Positions 18,804 to 28,366 of a stretch of 64,000 nucleotides of DNA are shown one piece after another. The stretch is from Firmicutes bacterium UBA1702 (GTDB taxonomy: Bacteria > Bacillota > Clostridia > Peptostreptococcales > Anaerovoracaceae), in assembly GCA_002320005.1 (NCBI GenBank), contig DCJK01000021.1, positions 66,704 through 130,703 on the forward strand, in the 5' to 3' direction. Under the pieces are notes generated by a model, which saw only the letters and a list, made by a program, of their open reading frames with translations, ran no database searches and was not told where the DNA came from. Position numbers and translations under genes: made by a program. Each line of letters starts with the position of its first letter. Within the stretch, counting starts at the first letter, position 1.

Positions 18804-19904
18804 TTGAACGATAAAACATCAAAGGTAAAAGCCTTTTTAAAGAAAAAAGATATTGAAATATCCGTAAAGCGTTACGGAATAGATGCCCTGGGCGCCATGG
18901 CCCAGGGACTCTTTTGTTCTCTGCTCATAGGAACAATTATAAATACCGCAGGAACCCAGCTGGGCATTGAGTTTCTTACAACACCTCTGGCAACCATAGG
19001 CGGAACTGATTACACTCTGGGAGGGCTGGCAACAGCCATGAGCGGCCCTGCCATGGCAACGGCTATAGGATACGCTCTTAACTGTCCCCCTCTTGTGTTG
19101 TTTTCGCTGATTACAGTGGGATTTGCATCTAATGCTCTGGGTGGTGCAGGAGGACCTCTTGCTGTGCTGTTTATTGCCATTATCGCTTCAGAAGCAGGAA
19201 AGGCAATATCAAAAGAAACGAGGGTGGATATTCTTGTAACACCTCTCGTTACAATAGGTGTCGGCGTTGCATTGTCATACTGGTGGGCTCCTGCCATTGG
19301 GGCTGCGGCAATGAAAGTCGGAAGCCTGATAATGTGGGCTACCAACTTGCAGCCTTTCCTTATGGGAATTATAGTTTCAGTGCTGGTAGGTATCGCTCTG
19401 ACCCTGCCCATCTCCTCTGCTGCAATATGTGCAGCATTGGGACTCACCGGCCTGGCCGGCGGAGCTGCTCTCGCAGGCTGCTGTGCTCAGATGGTAGGCT
19501 TCGCTGTGATGTCCTTCAGGGAAAATCGCTGGGGTGGTCTTATATCGCAGGGAATCGGAACTTCCATGCTTCAGATGGGCAATATTATCAGAAATCCACG
19601 TATATGGATTGCGCCAATTGTCACATCTGCTATCACAGGGCCTCTCGCCACCTGCGTTTTTCATCTGCAGATGAATGGAACTCCTGTTTCATCAGGAATG
19701 GGTACATGTGGTCTTGTGGGACAGATCGGTGTATATACCGGATGGGTCAATGATGTTGCCTCTGGTGCAATGGCTTCCATCACAGCTATGGATTGGGCCG
19801 GTCTGATTCTCATTTCCTTCATTCTGCCGGCAGTTCTCTGCCCTCTGATAAACAGCCTTCTCCGTCACAAAGGATGGGTCAGAGACGGAGATATGAAGCT
19901 TTAA
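18804..19904 (+). CDS. PTS IIC-type membrane permease (EIIC_2 family), orphan
   Basis: A 366-residue protein with about nine hydrophobic segments, Gly/Ala-rich helices and PTS EIIC_2-like features such as GGTDYTLGGLATAMSGPAMATAIGYALNCPP split over two helices. The start is TTG at 18804 with AAGGAGAT five to six bases upstream. It lies 21 bases after metH with no terminator, so it is probably co-expressed. No IIA, IIB, HPr or enzyme I is nearby, leaving energy coupling and substrate open. Association with methionine genes hints at a sulfur amino acid or related solute, which is speculative. Confidence 0.75.
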   Translation: MNDKTSKVKAFLKKKDIEISVKRYGIDALGAMAQGLFCSLLIGTIINTAGTQLGIEFLTTPLATIGGTDYTLGGLATAMSGPAMATAIGYALNCPPLVLFSLITVGFASNALGGAGGPLAVLFIAIIASEAGKAISKETRVDILVTPLVTIGVGVALSYWWAPAIGAAAMKVGSLIMWATNLQPFLMGIIVSVLVGIALTLPISSAAICAALGLTGLAGGAALAGCCAQMVGFAVMSFRENRWGGLISQGIGTSMLQMGNIIRNPRIWIAPIVTSAITGPLATCVFHLQMNGTPVSSGMGTCGLVGQIGVYTGWVNDVASGAMASITAMDWAGLILISFILPAVLCPLINSLLRHKGWVRDGDMKL

Positions 19905-19916
19905 ATACAAAATAAC

Positions 19917-19949
19917 AAAGGTTCTCATGAATATGAGAACCTTTTTGTT
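19917..19949. terminator. Bidirectional terminator between convergent transcripts
   Basis: AAAGGTTCTCAT (19917-19928) pairs perfectly with ATGAGAACCTTT (19933-19944) across a four-base loop. T-rich sequence follows on the plus strand and also on the minus strand. It serves the permease gene from the left and the lipoprotein gene from the right. Confidence 0.9.
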
Positions 19950-19961
19950 TTTAATAAAAAG

Positions 19962-20411
19962 CTATTCTTTTGTAAATACCAGTGTAAATCTGCCCTCGTT
20001 TCCTACATAGGCCAGCTGCAGTTCATTTTCTGATACAAACTTATATTCTATGGATTGATTATAATCCATTTTACCCCATCCCGGAGGCGGATCAAAATCA
20101 TCCTTACCACATTTGAGCATTACTTCATGATCAGAACTATACTCCATATGACCTGAAATTCCGGGGTTTCCGGCTTCCACATCGTACATGCTGAATTCAC
20201 CGTCTTCCTCTACTCTGAGAGCCAGATATCCCGAATAATATTCATCTGTCTCCAGGAGTGTCTCTCCGCATCTCCATTCACCTACGAAAGAAGCCCGTCT
20301 TTGGTCGGGCTCAACTGAGGTGTTGTCCGCTTCCGGCTTTTCCGACCCGCAAGCTGAAAGAATAATAACGCTTAGAATCAGCATCATGACTAATAATCCT
20401 TTTCTTTTCAC
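19962..20411 (-). CDS. Putative lipoprotein of unknown function
   Basis: A 149-residue protein with a lipoprotein signal peptide: MKRKG basic region, a hydrophobic core and lipobox LSAC with Cys near residue 21. The mature part is acidic and soluble, rich in beta-forming residues (FVGEWRCGETLLE, YLALRVEEDGEFSMYD). It resembles small secreted lipocalin-like lipoproteins but has no motif I can name. It follows trpS by 28 bases on the same strand and ends the leftward gene run from the origin. Confidence 0.75.
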   Translation of the reverse strand: MKRKGLLVMMLILSVIILSACGSEKPEADNTSVEPDQRRASFVGEWRCGETLLETDEYYSGYLALRVEEDGEFSMYDVEAGNPGISGHMEYSSDHEVMLKCGKDDFDPPPGWGKMDYNQSIEYKFVSENELQLAYVGNEGRFTLVFTKE

Positions 20412-20439
20412 GGCTGTACTTCCAAGAAATTATTCCTTT

Positions 20440-21423
20440 TTATTTTAATCCTAATCCGAAGTTTTCCTTTACTCTGGTCATTGTCTTCTGCGCAATTGCA
20501 TCGGCCCTTTCTGCTCCGTCTTTAAGTGTATCTATAAGCATCTGTGAGCTGCGTATTTCCTCATACCTTGCCTTAATAGGCGCCAGCGCCTCCACAGTGA
20601 CATCAACAAGATCTTTCTTGAAGGTTCCGTAACCGCTGCCCTTATATCTCTTTTCAAGATCCTCTACAGTAATTCCCGAAAGGACACTATATATGTTCAG
20701 AAGATTACTGATACCGGGCTTGTTCTCTGCGTCGAATCTGATTACACCTTCCGAATCTGTGGTGGCCTTCATTATGGATTTTTTTATCTTTGAAGGCTCA
20801 TCCAGAAGAGAAATTCGAGAATGTATATTTTCTGCGCTCTTACTCATTTTCTTTGTTGGATCGTCCAGAGCCATTATCCTGGCTCCGGCCTTCAGGAATC
20901 TTCCTTCCGGCATTACGAATGTGTCCGGAAATCTGCTGTTTATTCTGCCTGCTATGTCACGACAAAGCTCTATGTGCTGTTTCTGATCATTTCCTACAGG
21001 CACCACGTCTGTGTCATAAAGAAGGATATCTGCCGCCATGAGAATAGGATATGTAAAAAGGCCTGCAGGAGCAGATTCCTTGTTTTTACTTTTGTCTTTA
21101 AACTGAGTCATTCTGGACAATTCACCTGTATATGAGCTGCAGGTAAGTATCCATGACAATTCTGCGTGGCCGGAGACATCTGACTGCACAAAAACTATTG
21201 ACTTTTTCGGATCTATACCAATGGCAAGATACAAAGCTGCCACATCCAGTGTATGCTTTCTTAGTGTTTCAGGATCCTGCGGTACCGTTATGGCATGCAT
21301 ATCTACAATGCAGTATATACATTGATTATCTTCCTGCAGTTCAACAAACTGTCTGAGAGCTCCCAAATAATTACCCAAGTGAATGTTTCCTGTAGGCTGT
21401 ACGCCTGAAAAAACTCTTTTCAT
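20440..21423 (-). CDS. trpS: Tryptophanyl-tRNA synthetase
   Basis: Charges tRNA-Trp. The 327-residue class I synthetase has the HIGH-type motif GNIHLGNYLG near residues 12-21, the KMSKS motif (KKMSKSAENI, about 192-201) and GDQKQHIE-like GNDQKQHIEL. The ATG at 21421-21423 is chosen over the adjacent TTG because AAGG lies nine bases upstream of it. It follows sigB by 33 bases, so no room exists for a T-box leader, and expression probably depends on read-through from upstream. Confidence 0.97.
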   Translation of the reverse strand: MKRVFSGVQPTGNIHLGNYLGALRQFVELQEDNQCIYCIVDMHAITVPQDPETLRKHTLDVAALYLAIGIDPKKSIVFVQSDVSGHAELSWILTCSSYTGELSRMTQFKDKSKNKESAPAGLFTYPILMAADILLYDTDVVPVGNDQKQHIELCRDIAGRINSRFPDTFVMPEGRFLKAGARIMALDDPTKKMSKSAENIHSRISLLDEPSKIKKSIMKATTDSEGVIRFDAENKPGISNLLNIYSVLSGITVEDLEKRYKGSGYGTFKKDLVDVTVEALAPIKARYEEIRSSQMLIDTLKDGAERADAIAQKTMTRVKENFGLGLK

Positions 21424-21456
21424 CAATTCTGCCTTCTTTCTTTATTTTTTTGCCGG

Positions 21457-22188
21457 CTATCTCTGCATTTCTTTTCTGAACTGCTCGATGATACTTTTTT
21501 CGGCACGGGAAATAGTCATCTGTGATACTCCAAGCTCTTTGGCGATAGCCGCTTGAGGCTTGTTCTTGATGAATCTTTCTTTAAATATATATCTGTAGGT
21601 TTCACTGAATCGCTCCAGTACCTTAGACACAATTTCTTTTATTTCTATGCGTTCATATCCCATATCTTCAAATCCGATATAGCGCTCAAGCGGATTGTCC
21701 TCGCTTTCCTCTCCCGGATTCATGGTAGTGCTGTCCAGAGAATATGTACCATAAGCCTTGGAACTTTCAAGAGCCTGCATAACCTGTTCGGTGCTGTATC
21801 CGGTAGCTTTTGCTATTTCGTGTATGTCCGGAGCTCTTCCAAGGGTTATGCTCAGTTCGTTTTTTACTTCCTGAACTTTCGAAGCGATTTCTTTAAGCCT
21901 GCGGGGCACTTTAAGGCTCCATTGCTTGTCTCGGAAGTATTTCTTTATTTCCCCCAGTATAGTGGGGGTAGCAAAGCTCTTGAATTCAAATCCTTTTGAT
22001 ACATCAAAACGCTCCACTGCCGACACCAGGGCCAAGGCTCCAACCTGATAAAGATCATCATAATCGACGCCTTTGCCCAGGTATTTTCTGATGAGGATAT
22101 CAACCATATACAGATTTTCTTCCACAATCTGATTTCTGAGTTCTATAGTCGGATTTTCTGCGTACCGGTTGAATAATTCTGAATTCAT
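21457..22188 (-). CDS. sigB: RNA polymerase sigma factor of the SigB/SigF/SigG group, SigB-like
   Basis: The 243-residue sigma-70 member has region 2 (DDLYQVGALALVSAVERFD, FKSFATPTILGEIKKYFRDK), region 3 and region 4 with helix-turn-helix KPQAAIAKELGVSQMTISRAEK. The stretch RDKQWSLKVPRRLKE is closer to Bacillus SigB than to SigF. It overlaps rsbW by ATGA, the usual regulator-sigma coupling, and the pair follows gyrA as I recall for the C. difficile sigB operon. It is probably a general stress sigma; a sporulation sigma is the alternative. Confidence 0.85.
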   Translation of the reverse strand: MNSELFNRYAENPTIELRNQIVEENLYMVDILIRKYLGKGVDYDDLYQVGALALVSAVERFDVSKGFEFKSFATPTILGEIKKYFRDKQWSLKVPRRLKEIASKVQEVKNELSITLGRAPDIHEIAKATGYSTEQVMQALESSKAYGTYSLDSTTMNPGEESEDNPLERYIGFEDMGYERIEIKEIVSKVLERFSETYRYIFKERFIKNKPQAAIAKELGVSQMTISRAEKSIIEQFRKEMQR

Positions 22189-22592
22189 TTCTGTTTTGCC
22201 TTTGTCATTTTAATAGCCTTTTTGCAATCAGACTTCTCAATAAGTTCCACACTGCTCATAAGAGACTTGATAACATAGAGCCCCAGATCTCCTTCGTTAG
22301 GGCAATCCAGGCATGGTTTTTCAAGTTTTTGGAGCTTGTGGCTGTCACTTATATCTGTTACAAATATTTCAATTTTGCCTTCTTCTACCAGGCACTCAAC
22401 CTGATATTTTTCAGCAAATCCTTCCGAGCCGTGACAGCTTATATTTTTGCACGCTTCACCTACAGCATTTTTTATATCTTCTATTTCTTCAACATTAAAT
22501 CCTGCACTGTCTGCCGCGCAGGCTGCTGCCAGCCTGGCAATGGTTATATATTGCGGTTTGCCCGGAATGACAAAAGTTAATTTGTCTGACAT
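22185..22592 (-). CDS. rsbW: Anti-sigma factor serine kinase, RsbW-like
   Basis: The 135-residue GHKL ATPase fold protein is expected to hold the adjacent sigma factor and to phosphorylate an RsbV-type antagonist. The N-box is NAVGEACKNI with the kinase Glu and Asn, and the G2-like glycine segment is EGDLGLYVIKSL. The G1 box, normally D-x-G-x-G, reads VTDISDSH and lacks the glycines, so nucleotide binding may be altered. GGAGG precedes the ATG. No rsbV gene lies upstream; gyrA is 49 bases away. Confidence 0.85.
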   Translation of the reverse strand: MSDKLTFVIPGKPQYITIARLAAACAADSAGFNVEEIEDIKNAVGEACKNISCHGSEGFAEKYQVECLVEEGKIEIFVTDISDSHKLQKLEKPCLDCPNEGDLGLYVIKSLMSSVELIEKSDCKKAIKMTKAKQK

Positions 22593-22641
22593 TTTTGGGC
22601 CTCCTTCTTTTTTTTGTTATTGTTATTTATCAATTGCGTCC

Positions 22642-25134
22642 CTACTTTAGTTCAAGCTGCTGGCCGTCATCTGCTGCATCATCATTGATTTCCTTTTCAA
22701 GATCTTCTTCACGGGCAACCTTGGCCAGAGCAATAATATTAACATCATCAGCGACATTCATTATTTTCACGCCCTGAGTTGCTCTTCCCAGTCTTGAAAT
22801 TTCGCCGGCGCTCATTCTTATGATTATACCATCTGAATTTATAAGCATTACATCGTCATCATCGTCAACAACCATGGCACCTACAAGCTCTCCGGTTTTC
22901 TTGAACTTGGCCTTATCATATGTCAGAAGTCCTTTACCGCCTCTTACCTGAATCTTATATTCCTCGACCTTTGTTCTCTTTCCGTAGCCTTTGCCGGTAA
23001 CCACCAGCAGTTCCTGTCCCGGTTCAACCAGTTCCATGGATACTACTTCGTCATCCTTTTCGAGTTTGATAGCTCTCACTCCTCCGGCAATTCTTCCCAT
23101 AGGCCTTACGTCCTTTTCAGAGAAGCAGATGCATTTTCCATGTTTTGTGACTATTATAACATTGTTGTTACCGGTGGTCTGTTTTATTCCTATCAGCTCG
23201 TCACCTTCTTTTAGGTTCATGGCAATCAGGCCGGTCTTACGATTGGTGTCAAAATTGGCAAGTGCCGTCTTTTTAATTATGCCGTCTTTTGTAACTCCAA
23301 TGAGGAATTTATCCTCAGCAAATTCCTTGATAGGAATAACTGCCGTAACTCTTTCTTTCTGGAGAAGATTAAGGAAATTGACAACAGGTGTTCCTTTGGC
23401 AGTTCTTGCTGCTTCAGGGATCTCGTAAGCCTTTATTCTGTGAGCTTTTCCTGTATTAGTAAAGAACATGAGATAATCGTGTGTAGATGTCATTATCATA
23501 TTCTTTACAAAGTCATTCTCTCTGGTGGTAAGGCCGGTTATTCCTTTTCCGCCCCTTCTCTGGGCTCTGTATGTGTCTACCGGAACTCTTTTCACATATC
23601 CAAGATGCGTGAGAGTAATACATACATCTTCTTCTTCTATGAGATCTTCTTCATCTATTTCTTTTGCATCGGCTTTAATCTTGGTTTTTCTCTTGTCTCC
23701 CCACTTGTCTTTTATCTCCAGAAGCTCATCCTTTATTACTCCCATAAGCTTATGTTCGTCAGCAAGCAGTTCTGCATAATAGGCTATTTTTTTAAGAAGC
23801 TCCTGATATTCATTTTCTATCTTTTCTTTTTCCAATCCCTGCAGTCTGCGCAGCTGCATATCCAGAATAGCCTGTGCCTGAATATCAGAGAGATTGAATC
23901 TTGCCATAAGTTTTTCCTTGGCATCGTTATAGCTGTTTCTTATTATCTTTATTATCTCGTCGATGTTGTCCAAAGCAATGAGATAGCCTTCCAGAATATG
24001 AGCTCTTGCCTCTGCCTTTTTCTTGTCGAAAATGGTTCTTCTGGTTACAACGTCCTTCTGGTGCTTAAGATATTCACTGATTATTTCTCGAAGATTCAGA
24101 ATCCTAGGTCTTCCGTCTACCAGTGCCAGCATTATTACAGAAAAGCTGTCCTGAAGCTGAGTGTGCTTGAAGAGCCTGTTAAGCACTATATTGGCGTTGG
24201 TGTCTCTCTTTAACTCTATTACAATACGCATTCCCTTGCGGCTGGACTCGTCTCTTATGGCTGTTATGCCTTCAATTCTTTTATCTCTTACAAGGTCTGC
24301 GATTTTTTCTATGAGCCGTGCCTTGTTTACCTGGTAGGGAATTTCTGTAACCACAATCTGCTGCTTGCCGTGAGATGTTTCTTCAATTTCAGTCACAGCT
24401 CTCACAACAACTTTTCCCTGTCCCGTTCTGTATGCATCTCTGATTGACGATTTGCCCATTATGGTTGCGCCCGTCGGAAAATCAGGGCCTTTTACTATCT
24501 TTATAAGGTCCTCAACGGTTGAGTCAGGTTCGTCTATGAGTTTTACGGCAGCATCTATAACCTCGCATAGGTTGTGAGGCGGAATTGATGTAGCCATACC
24601 TACGGCTATACCGTTGGATCCGTTCACAAGAAGGTTAGGGAATCGGGAAGGGAGAACTGTAGGTTCTTTTTCTTCTCCGTCAAAATTAGGCACAAAATCT
24701 ACTGTTTCTTTTTCTATATCTCTCAGCATCTGCAATGCCAGAGGCGTCATTCTTGCTTCGGTATAACGCATTGCAGCAGCTCCGTCTCCATCAACGGATC
24801 CGAAGTTTCCGTGCCCATCCACCAGCGTATATCTGATATTGAAAGGCTGTGCCAGTCTTACCATGGCATCATATATTGACCTGTCGCCGTGAGGATGGTA
24901 TTTACCCATTACTTCGCCGACAATACGTGCGGATTTTTTGTGCGGCTTGTCAGGTGTAACTCCAAGTCCGCTCATTCCGTAAAGGATTCTCCTGTGTACA
25001 GGCTTAAGTCCGTCTCTGACATCAGGGAGGGCACGGCCTACGATTACACTCATGGCATAGTCGATATAAGAATCCTTCATTTCTTTGTTGATCTCATGCT
25101 GGATCAGTTTCTGATCTTCTAAAAATGTTGTCAT
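22642..25134 (-). CDS. gyrA: DNA gyrase subunit A
   Basis: The breakage-reunion subunit of gyrase, 830 residues, full length with the active-site Tyr124 in AAMRYTEAR and six C-terminal beta-pinwheel blades (GyrA-box-like QRRGGKG near residue 535). GGAGG lies six to seven bases before the ATG, 17 bases after gyrB. In the quinolone region HPHGDRSIYD, Arg85 occupies the position of E. coli Ser83, while Asp89 (E. coli Asp87) is kept. Arginine at this position is unusual for a drug-sensitive enzyme. Confidence 0.98.
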   Translation of the reverse strand: MTTFLEDQKLIQHEINKEMKDSYIDYAMSVIVGRALPDVRDGLKPVHRRILYGMSGLGVTPDKPHKKSARIVGEVMGKYHPHGDRSIYDAMVRLAQPFNIRYTLVDGHGNFGSVDGDGAAAMRYTEARMTPLALQMLRDIEKETVDFVPNFDGEEKEPTVLPSRFPNLLVNGSNGIAVGMATSIPPHNLCEVIDAAVKLIDEPDSTVEDLIKIVKGPDFPTGATIMGKSSIRDAYRTGQGKVVVRAVTEIEETSHGKQQIVVTEIPYQVNKARLIEKIADLVRDKRIEGITAIRDESSRKGMRIVIELKRDTNANIVLNRLFKHTQLQDSFSVIMLALVDGRPRILNLREIISEYLKHQKDVVTRRTIFDKKKAEARAHILEGYLIALDNIDEIIKIIRNSYNDAKEKLMARFNLSDIQAQAILDMQLRRLQGLEKEKIENEYQELLKKIAYYAELLADEHKLMGVIKDELLEIKDKWGDKRKTKIKADAKEIDEEDLIEEEDVCITLTHLGYVKRVPVDTYRAQRRGGKGITGLTTRENDFVKNMIMTSTHDYLMFFTNTGKAHRIKAYEIPEAARTAKGTPVVNFLNLLQKERVTAVIPIKEFAEDKFLIGVTKDGIIKKTALANFDTNRKTGLIAMNLKEGDELIGIKQTTGNNNVIIVTKHGKCICFSEKDVRPMGRIAGGVRAIKLEKDDEVVSMELVEPGQELLVVTGKGYGKRTKVEEYKIQVRGGKGLLTYDKAKFKKTGELVGAMVVDDDDDVMLINSDGIIIRMSAGEISRLGRATQGVKIMNVADDVNIIALAKVAREEDLEKEINDDAADDGQQLELK

Positions 25135-25151
25135 CTTTCAGCCTCCTTTCC

Positions 25152-27071
25152 TTAGATGTCAAGATTTGCGTAATGCGCATGATCCTCGATAAATTTCTTT
25201 CTCGGAGGAACTTTATCTCCCATAAGAGTAGAGAAAGTCTGATCTGCTTCTGCGCTGTCTTCAATGGTTATCTGTATAAGTGTTCTGTGATTATAGTCCA
25301 TGGTGGTATCCCAAAGCTGCTCTGCGTCCATTTCACCTAATCCTTTGTAGCGCTGTATGTCAGCTTTACCCGGTTTACCTTCAAGTGATTCCATAAGCTT
25401 TGCCTGCTCCGGCTCACTATATGTGTAATAAACGTCTTTTCCTTTCTTCACCTGATAAAGCGGCGGTTGGGCAGCATAAACATATCCTCCCTCAATGAGA
25501 GGAGTCATATATCTATAGAAGAAAGTAAGGAGAAGCGTCCTTATATGTGCTCCGTCCACGTCAGCATCGGTCATTATTATTATCTTGTGATATCTGAGCT
25601 TGTCAATGTTAAAATCATCACCGATTCCGCATCCGAAAGCAGTTATCATATTCTTTATTTCTTCTGAATTTAATATCTTATCAAGCCTTGCCTTTTCTAC
25701 ATTGAGTATTTTACCTCTTAAAGGCAATATAGCCTGGCGCTTTCTGTCCCTGCCATCCTTGGCACTTCCTCCGGCGGAATCACCTTCGACCAGGAATATT
25801 TCACATACTGAAGGATCTTTATCGGAACAGTCTGCCAGCTTACCCGGAAGTGAAAAGCTGTCCAGAGCTCCTTTTCTTCTCGTAAGATCTCTTGCTTTTC
25901 TTGCTGCTTCCCTTGCCCGGGCAGCTTTTATACATTTTTCAATTATTACTTTTGCCTGGGCAGGATTTTCTTCAAGGAAGGCTGTGAGATTCTCATTGGT
26001 TGTGGTTTCAACAAAGCCTCTCATGTCCGGATTTCCAAGCTTTGCTTTTGTCTGTCCCTCAAACTGCGGTTCTTCGAGCTTTACAGAAACTATTGCGGTA
26101 AGACCTTCCCTCACGTCTTCTCCGCTTAAGGAATCATTTTCCTTTAATATTTTTGCTTTTTTTCCATAATCATTTAAAGTTCTTGTAAGGGCACTCTTAA
26201 ATCCGACGATATGCGTACCGCCGTCTGTGGTATTTATATTGTTTGCATAACCCATAACCAGCTCATTATAATTTTCAGTGTACTGCATTGCAACTTCAAC
26301 TTCGCAGTTTTCTTTAGCCACTTCAAAATATATTATATCCGGATGCACTGCATCCTTGTTCTGATTCTGGAATTTTACAAATTCTCTTATTCCACCTTCG
26401 TAATGGAATGTTTCGTTTCTTTTTTGTCCTTCTCTCTCATCTTTAAAGATAATCTTTATTCCCTTGTTGAGAAAAGCCATTTCACGGAGTCTGTGCTGAA
26501 GCGTATCAAAATCAAAGACTGTCGTTTCGAAAATTTCAGGATCCGGCCAGAAAGACGTTTTTGATCCCGTTTTTTTTGATTCTCCGATAATTTCAAGAGG
26601 TGTTACTGTTTTTCCTCTTTCGTAGCATTGTCTGTATATTTTTCCGTTTCTCTTGATTTCAACTTCCATATGAGTTGATAGAGCATTTACAACAGACGCA
26701 CCTACGCCATGAAGGCCTCCGGAAACTTTATATCCTCCGCCTCCGAATTTACCGCCTGCATGAAGTACCGTATGAATTACTTCAACTGCCGGTATTCCCA
26801 TCTTTGGGTGTTTATCAACAGGCATTCCTCTTCCGTCGTCTTCCACGATAATGGAATTATCCTTACATATAGTAACTTTAATAGTCTTGCAATATCCCGC
26901 AAGAGCTTCATCCACACTGTTATCCACAATTTCATATACCAGGTGGTGCAGACCTCTTGAACCCGTACTGCCTATATACATACCGGGTCTTTTTCTAACG
27001 GCTTCCAGTCCTTCAAGAACCTGTATCTGCGCCGCATCATACTTGCCGGTTGTCTTTTCTTCTAAGCTCAT
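25152..27071 (-). CDS. gyrB: DNA gyrase subunit B
   Basis: ATPase subunit of gyrase, 639 residues. It has the GHKL motifs EIVDNSVDEALAGY, VEDDGRGMP and SGGLHGVGASVVNALS, then the TOPRIM motifs LVEGDSAGGSAKDGRDR and TDADVDGAHIRTLLLTFF, and the C-terminal RYKGLGEMDAEQLW. The length and order match the standard 640-residue form. It precedes gyrA in the same orientation and follows recF by about 180 bases, an AT-rich gap that probably contains its promoter. Confidence 0.98.
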   Translation of the reverse strand: MSLEEKTTGKYDAAQIQVLEGLEAVRKRPGMYIGSTGSRGLHHLVYEIVDNSVDEALAGYCKTIKVTICKDNSIIVEDDGRGMPVDKHPKMGIPAVEVIHTVLHAGGKFGGGGYKVSGGLHGVGASVVNALSTHMEVEIKRNGKIYRQCYERGKTVTPLEIIGESKKTGSKTSFWPDPEIFETTVFDFDTLQHRLREMAFLNKGIKIIFKDEREGQKRNETFHYEGGIREFVKFQNQNKDAVHPDIIYFEVAKENCEVEVAMQYTENYNELVMGYANNINTTDGGTHIVGFKSALTRTLNDYGKKAKILKENDSLSGEDVREGLTAIVSVKLEEPQFEGQTKAKLGNPDMRGFVETTTNENLTAFLEENPAQAKVIIEKCIKAARAREAARKARDLTRRKGALDSFSLPGKLADCSDKDPSVCEIFLVEGDSAGGSAKDGRDRKRQAILPLRGKILNVEKARLDKILNSEEIKNMITAFGCGIGDDFNIDKLRYHKIIIMTDADVDGAHIRTLLLTFFYRYMTPLIEGGYVYAAQPPLYQVKKGKDVYYTYSEPEQAKLMESLEGKPGKADIQRYKGLGEMDAEQLWDTTMDYNHRTLIQITIEDSAEADQTFSTLMGDKVPPRKKFIEDHAHYANLDI

Positions 27072-27250
27072 ATTTTCACCTTTTCTTATAAATTTTCAAT
27101 AAATGAAATTATACCATAATTTAGGGGTTTTTTCAATATAATTATACATTATGGGCTCTTTTCACTATTTCTATTTTTTATCTGTCTTAAAACCGATTTT
27201 TTAACCGAAAAAGCCCTAAAAAACAACACGGGTATATTCTTTAAGGCGTA

Positions 27251-28342
27251 TTATTTTTCAGAGCTTATTAAACCTTCTTTTACTATGTAAATTTTTCCTT
27301 TTTCAGCAGATGAACTTAGGTTTTCCGCTATCTCTGTAGATGTTATGAATAACTGCACATCCTTAAGGGTTTTTACAAGAAATTCCTGACGTCCGGAATC
27401 AAGTTCACTCATTACATCATCAAGAAGAAGTATTGCATTTTCTCCTGTTTCTTCTTTTATAAGATCAAGTTCTGCCAGTTTTAGTGAAAGAGCCGCTGTT
27501 CTCTGTTGTCCCTGAGATCCGAAATTTCTCACATTAATCCCGTCAATAAAAAATTGCATATCATCTCTGTGAGGACCTTTTGTTGTTGTTCTTAATCTTA
27601 AATCATTTTCAACAGAATTTTTAAGTTCATTATACAGATTTTTTTCTGTTTTTTCAGATGGCTTTACATTGGGATCATATTCAACTATAAGATTTTCTTT
27701 TCCTTGAGTTATGCTGCTGTGAATCCGGCTGCTTAATATGTTTATTTTTTTTATAAAATCATCTCTCATTGAAATAATTTTTGCACCGTATTTTGCCAGC
27801 TGCATATCCCATATATCAAGAACGGAGTTATCCACAGTTTTTTCCTTAAGGTATGAATTTCTCTGAATAAGGACTTTCTTGTAATTTCCAAGGCTGTCAT
27901 AATATGAAGGCTTTATAAGGCATAGTTCCCTGTCAATAAATTTTCTTCTTTTTTCAGGATCATCTTTAACTATCTTTAAATCCTCCGGAGAAAAGATAAC
28001 TATATATATTTTTTCAAGAAGATCAGATGTTTTGTTTATATTTACTCCGTCAACTTTTATAAACTTTCCCTGGTCTTTTTTTAGGACAATTTCAATTTCT
28101 GTCTGAAAATATTCTCTTTGAGCATTAACCTTTATTTTAAAGAAATCCTTATTAAATCCTATCATCTCACTGTCTTTGGATGTTCTGAAAGATTTTCCTA
28201 TTGAAGACATAAAAATGCCCTCCAGAAGATTAGTCTTCCCTTGGGCATTATTACCTATGATAAAATTAACATGCTTGTCAAAACAAAGATGTAAATTATC
28301 ATAATTTCTGAAATTTTTAAGTTCGATTTCTTTTATGTACAT
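27251..28342 (-). CDS. recF: DNA replication and repair protein RecF
   Basis: An SMC-like ATPase of 363 residues that helps load RecA at gaps and stalled forks. Walker A is GNNAQGKTNLLEG (about 30-42), the ABC-type signature region is NFGSQGQQRTAALSLKLAEL and Walker B is AILLLDDVMSELD. The ATG follows AAGGAAAATAA. In many Firmicutes recF is adjacent to dnaN, often with a small S4-like gene between; here two regulatory genes are inserted instead. Confidence 0.97.
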   Translation of the reverse strand: MYIKEIELKNFRNYDNLHLCFDKHVNFIIGNNAQGKTNLLEGIFMSSIGKSFRTSKDSEMIGFNKDFFKIKVNAQREYFQTEIEIVLKKDQGKFIKVDGVNINKTSDLLEKIYIVIFSPEDLKIVKDDPEKRRKFIDRELCLIKPSYYDSLGNYKKVLIQRNSYLKEKTVDNSVLDIWDMQLAKYGAKIISMRDDFIKKINILSSRIHSSITQGKENLIVEYDPNVKPSEKTEKNLYNELKNSVENDLRLRTTTKGPHRDDMQFFIDGINVRNFGSQGQQRTAALSLKLAELDLIKEETGENAILLLDDVMSELDSGRQEFLVKTLKDVQLFITSTEIAENLSSSAEKGKIYIVKEGLISSEK

Positions 28343-28366
28343 TTATTTTCCTTAGATAATATGAAT

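Noticed and set aside
21427..21456. T-box leader for trpS
   Set aside because: Only 33 bases separate sigB and trpS, too short for any T-box.
23440..24213. Open frame of 257 codons opposite gyrA
   Set aside because: It is the shadow of a highly conserved gene, Phe/Tyr-rich with no family features.
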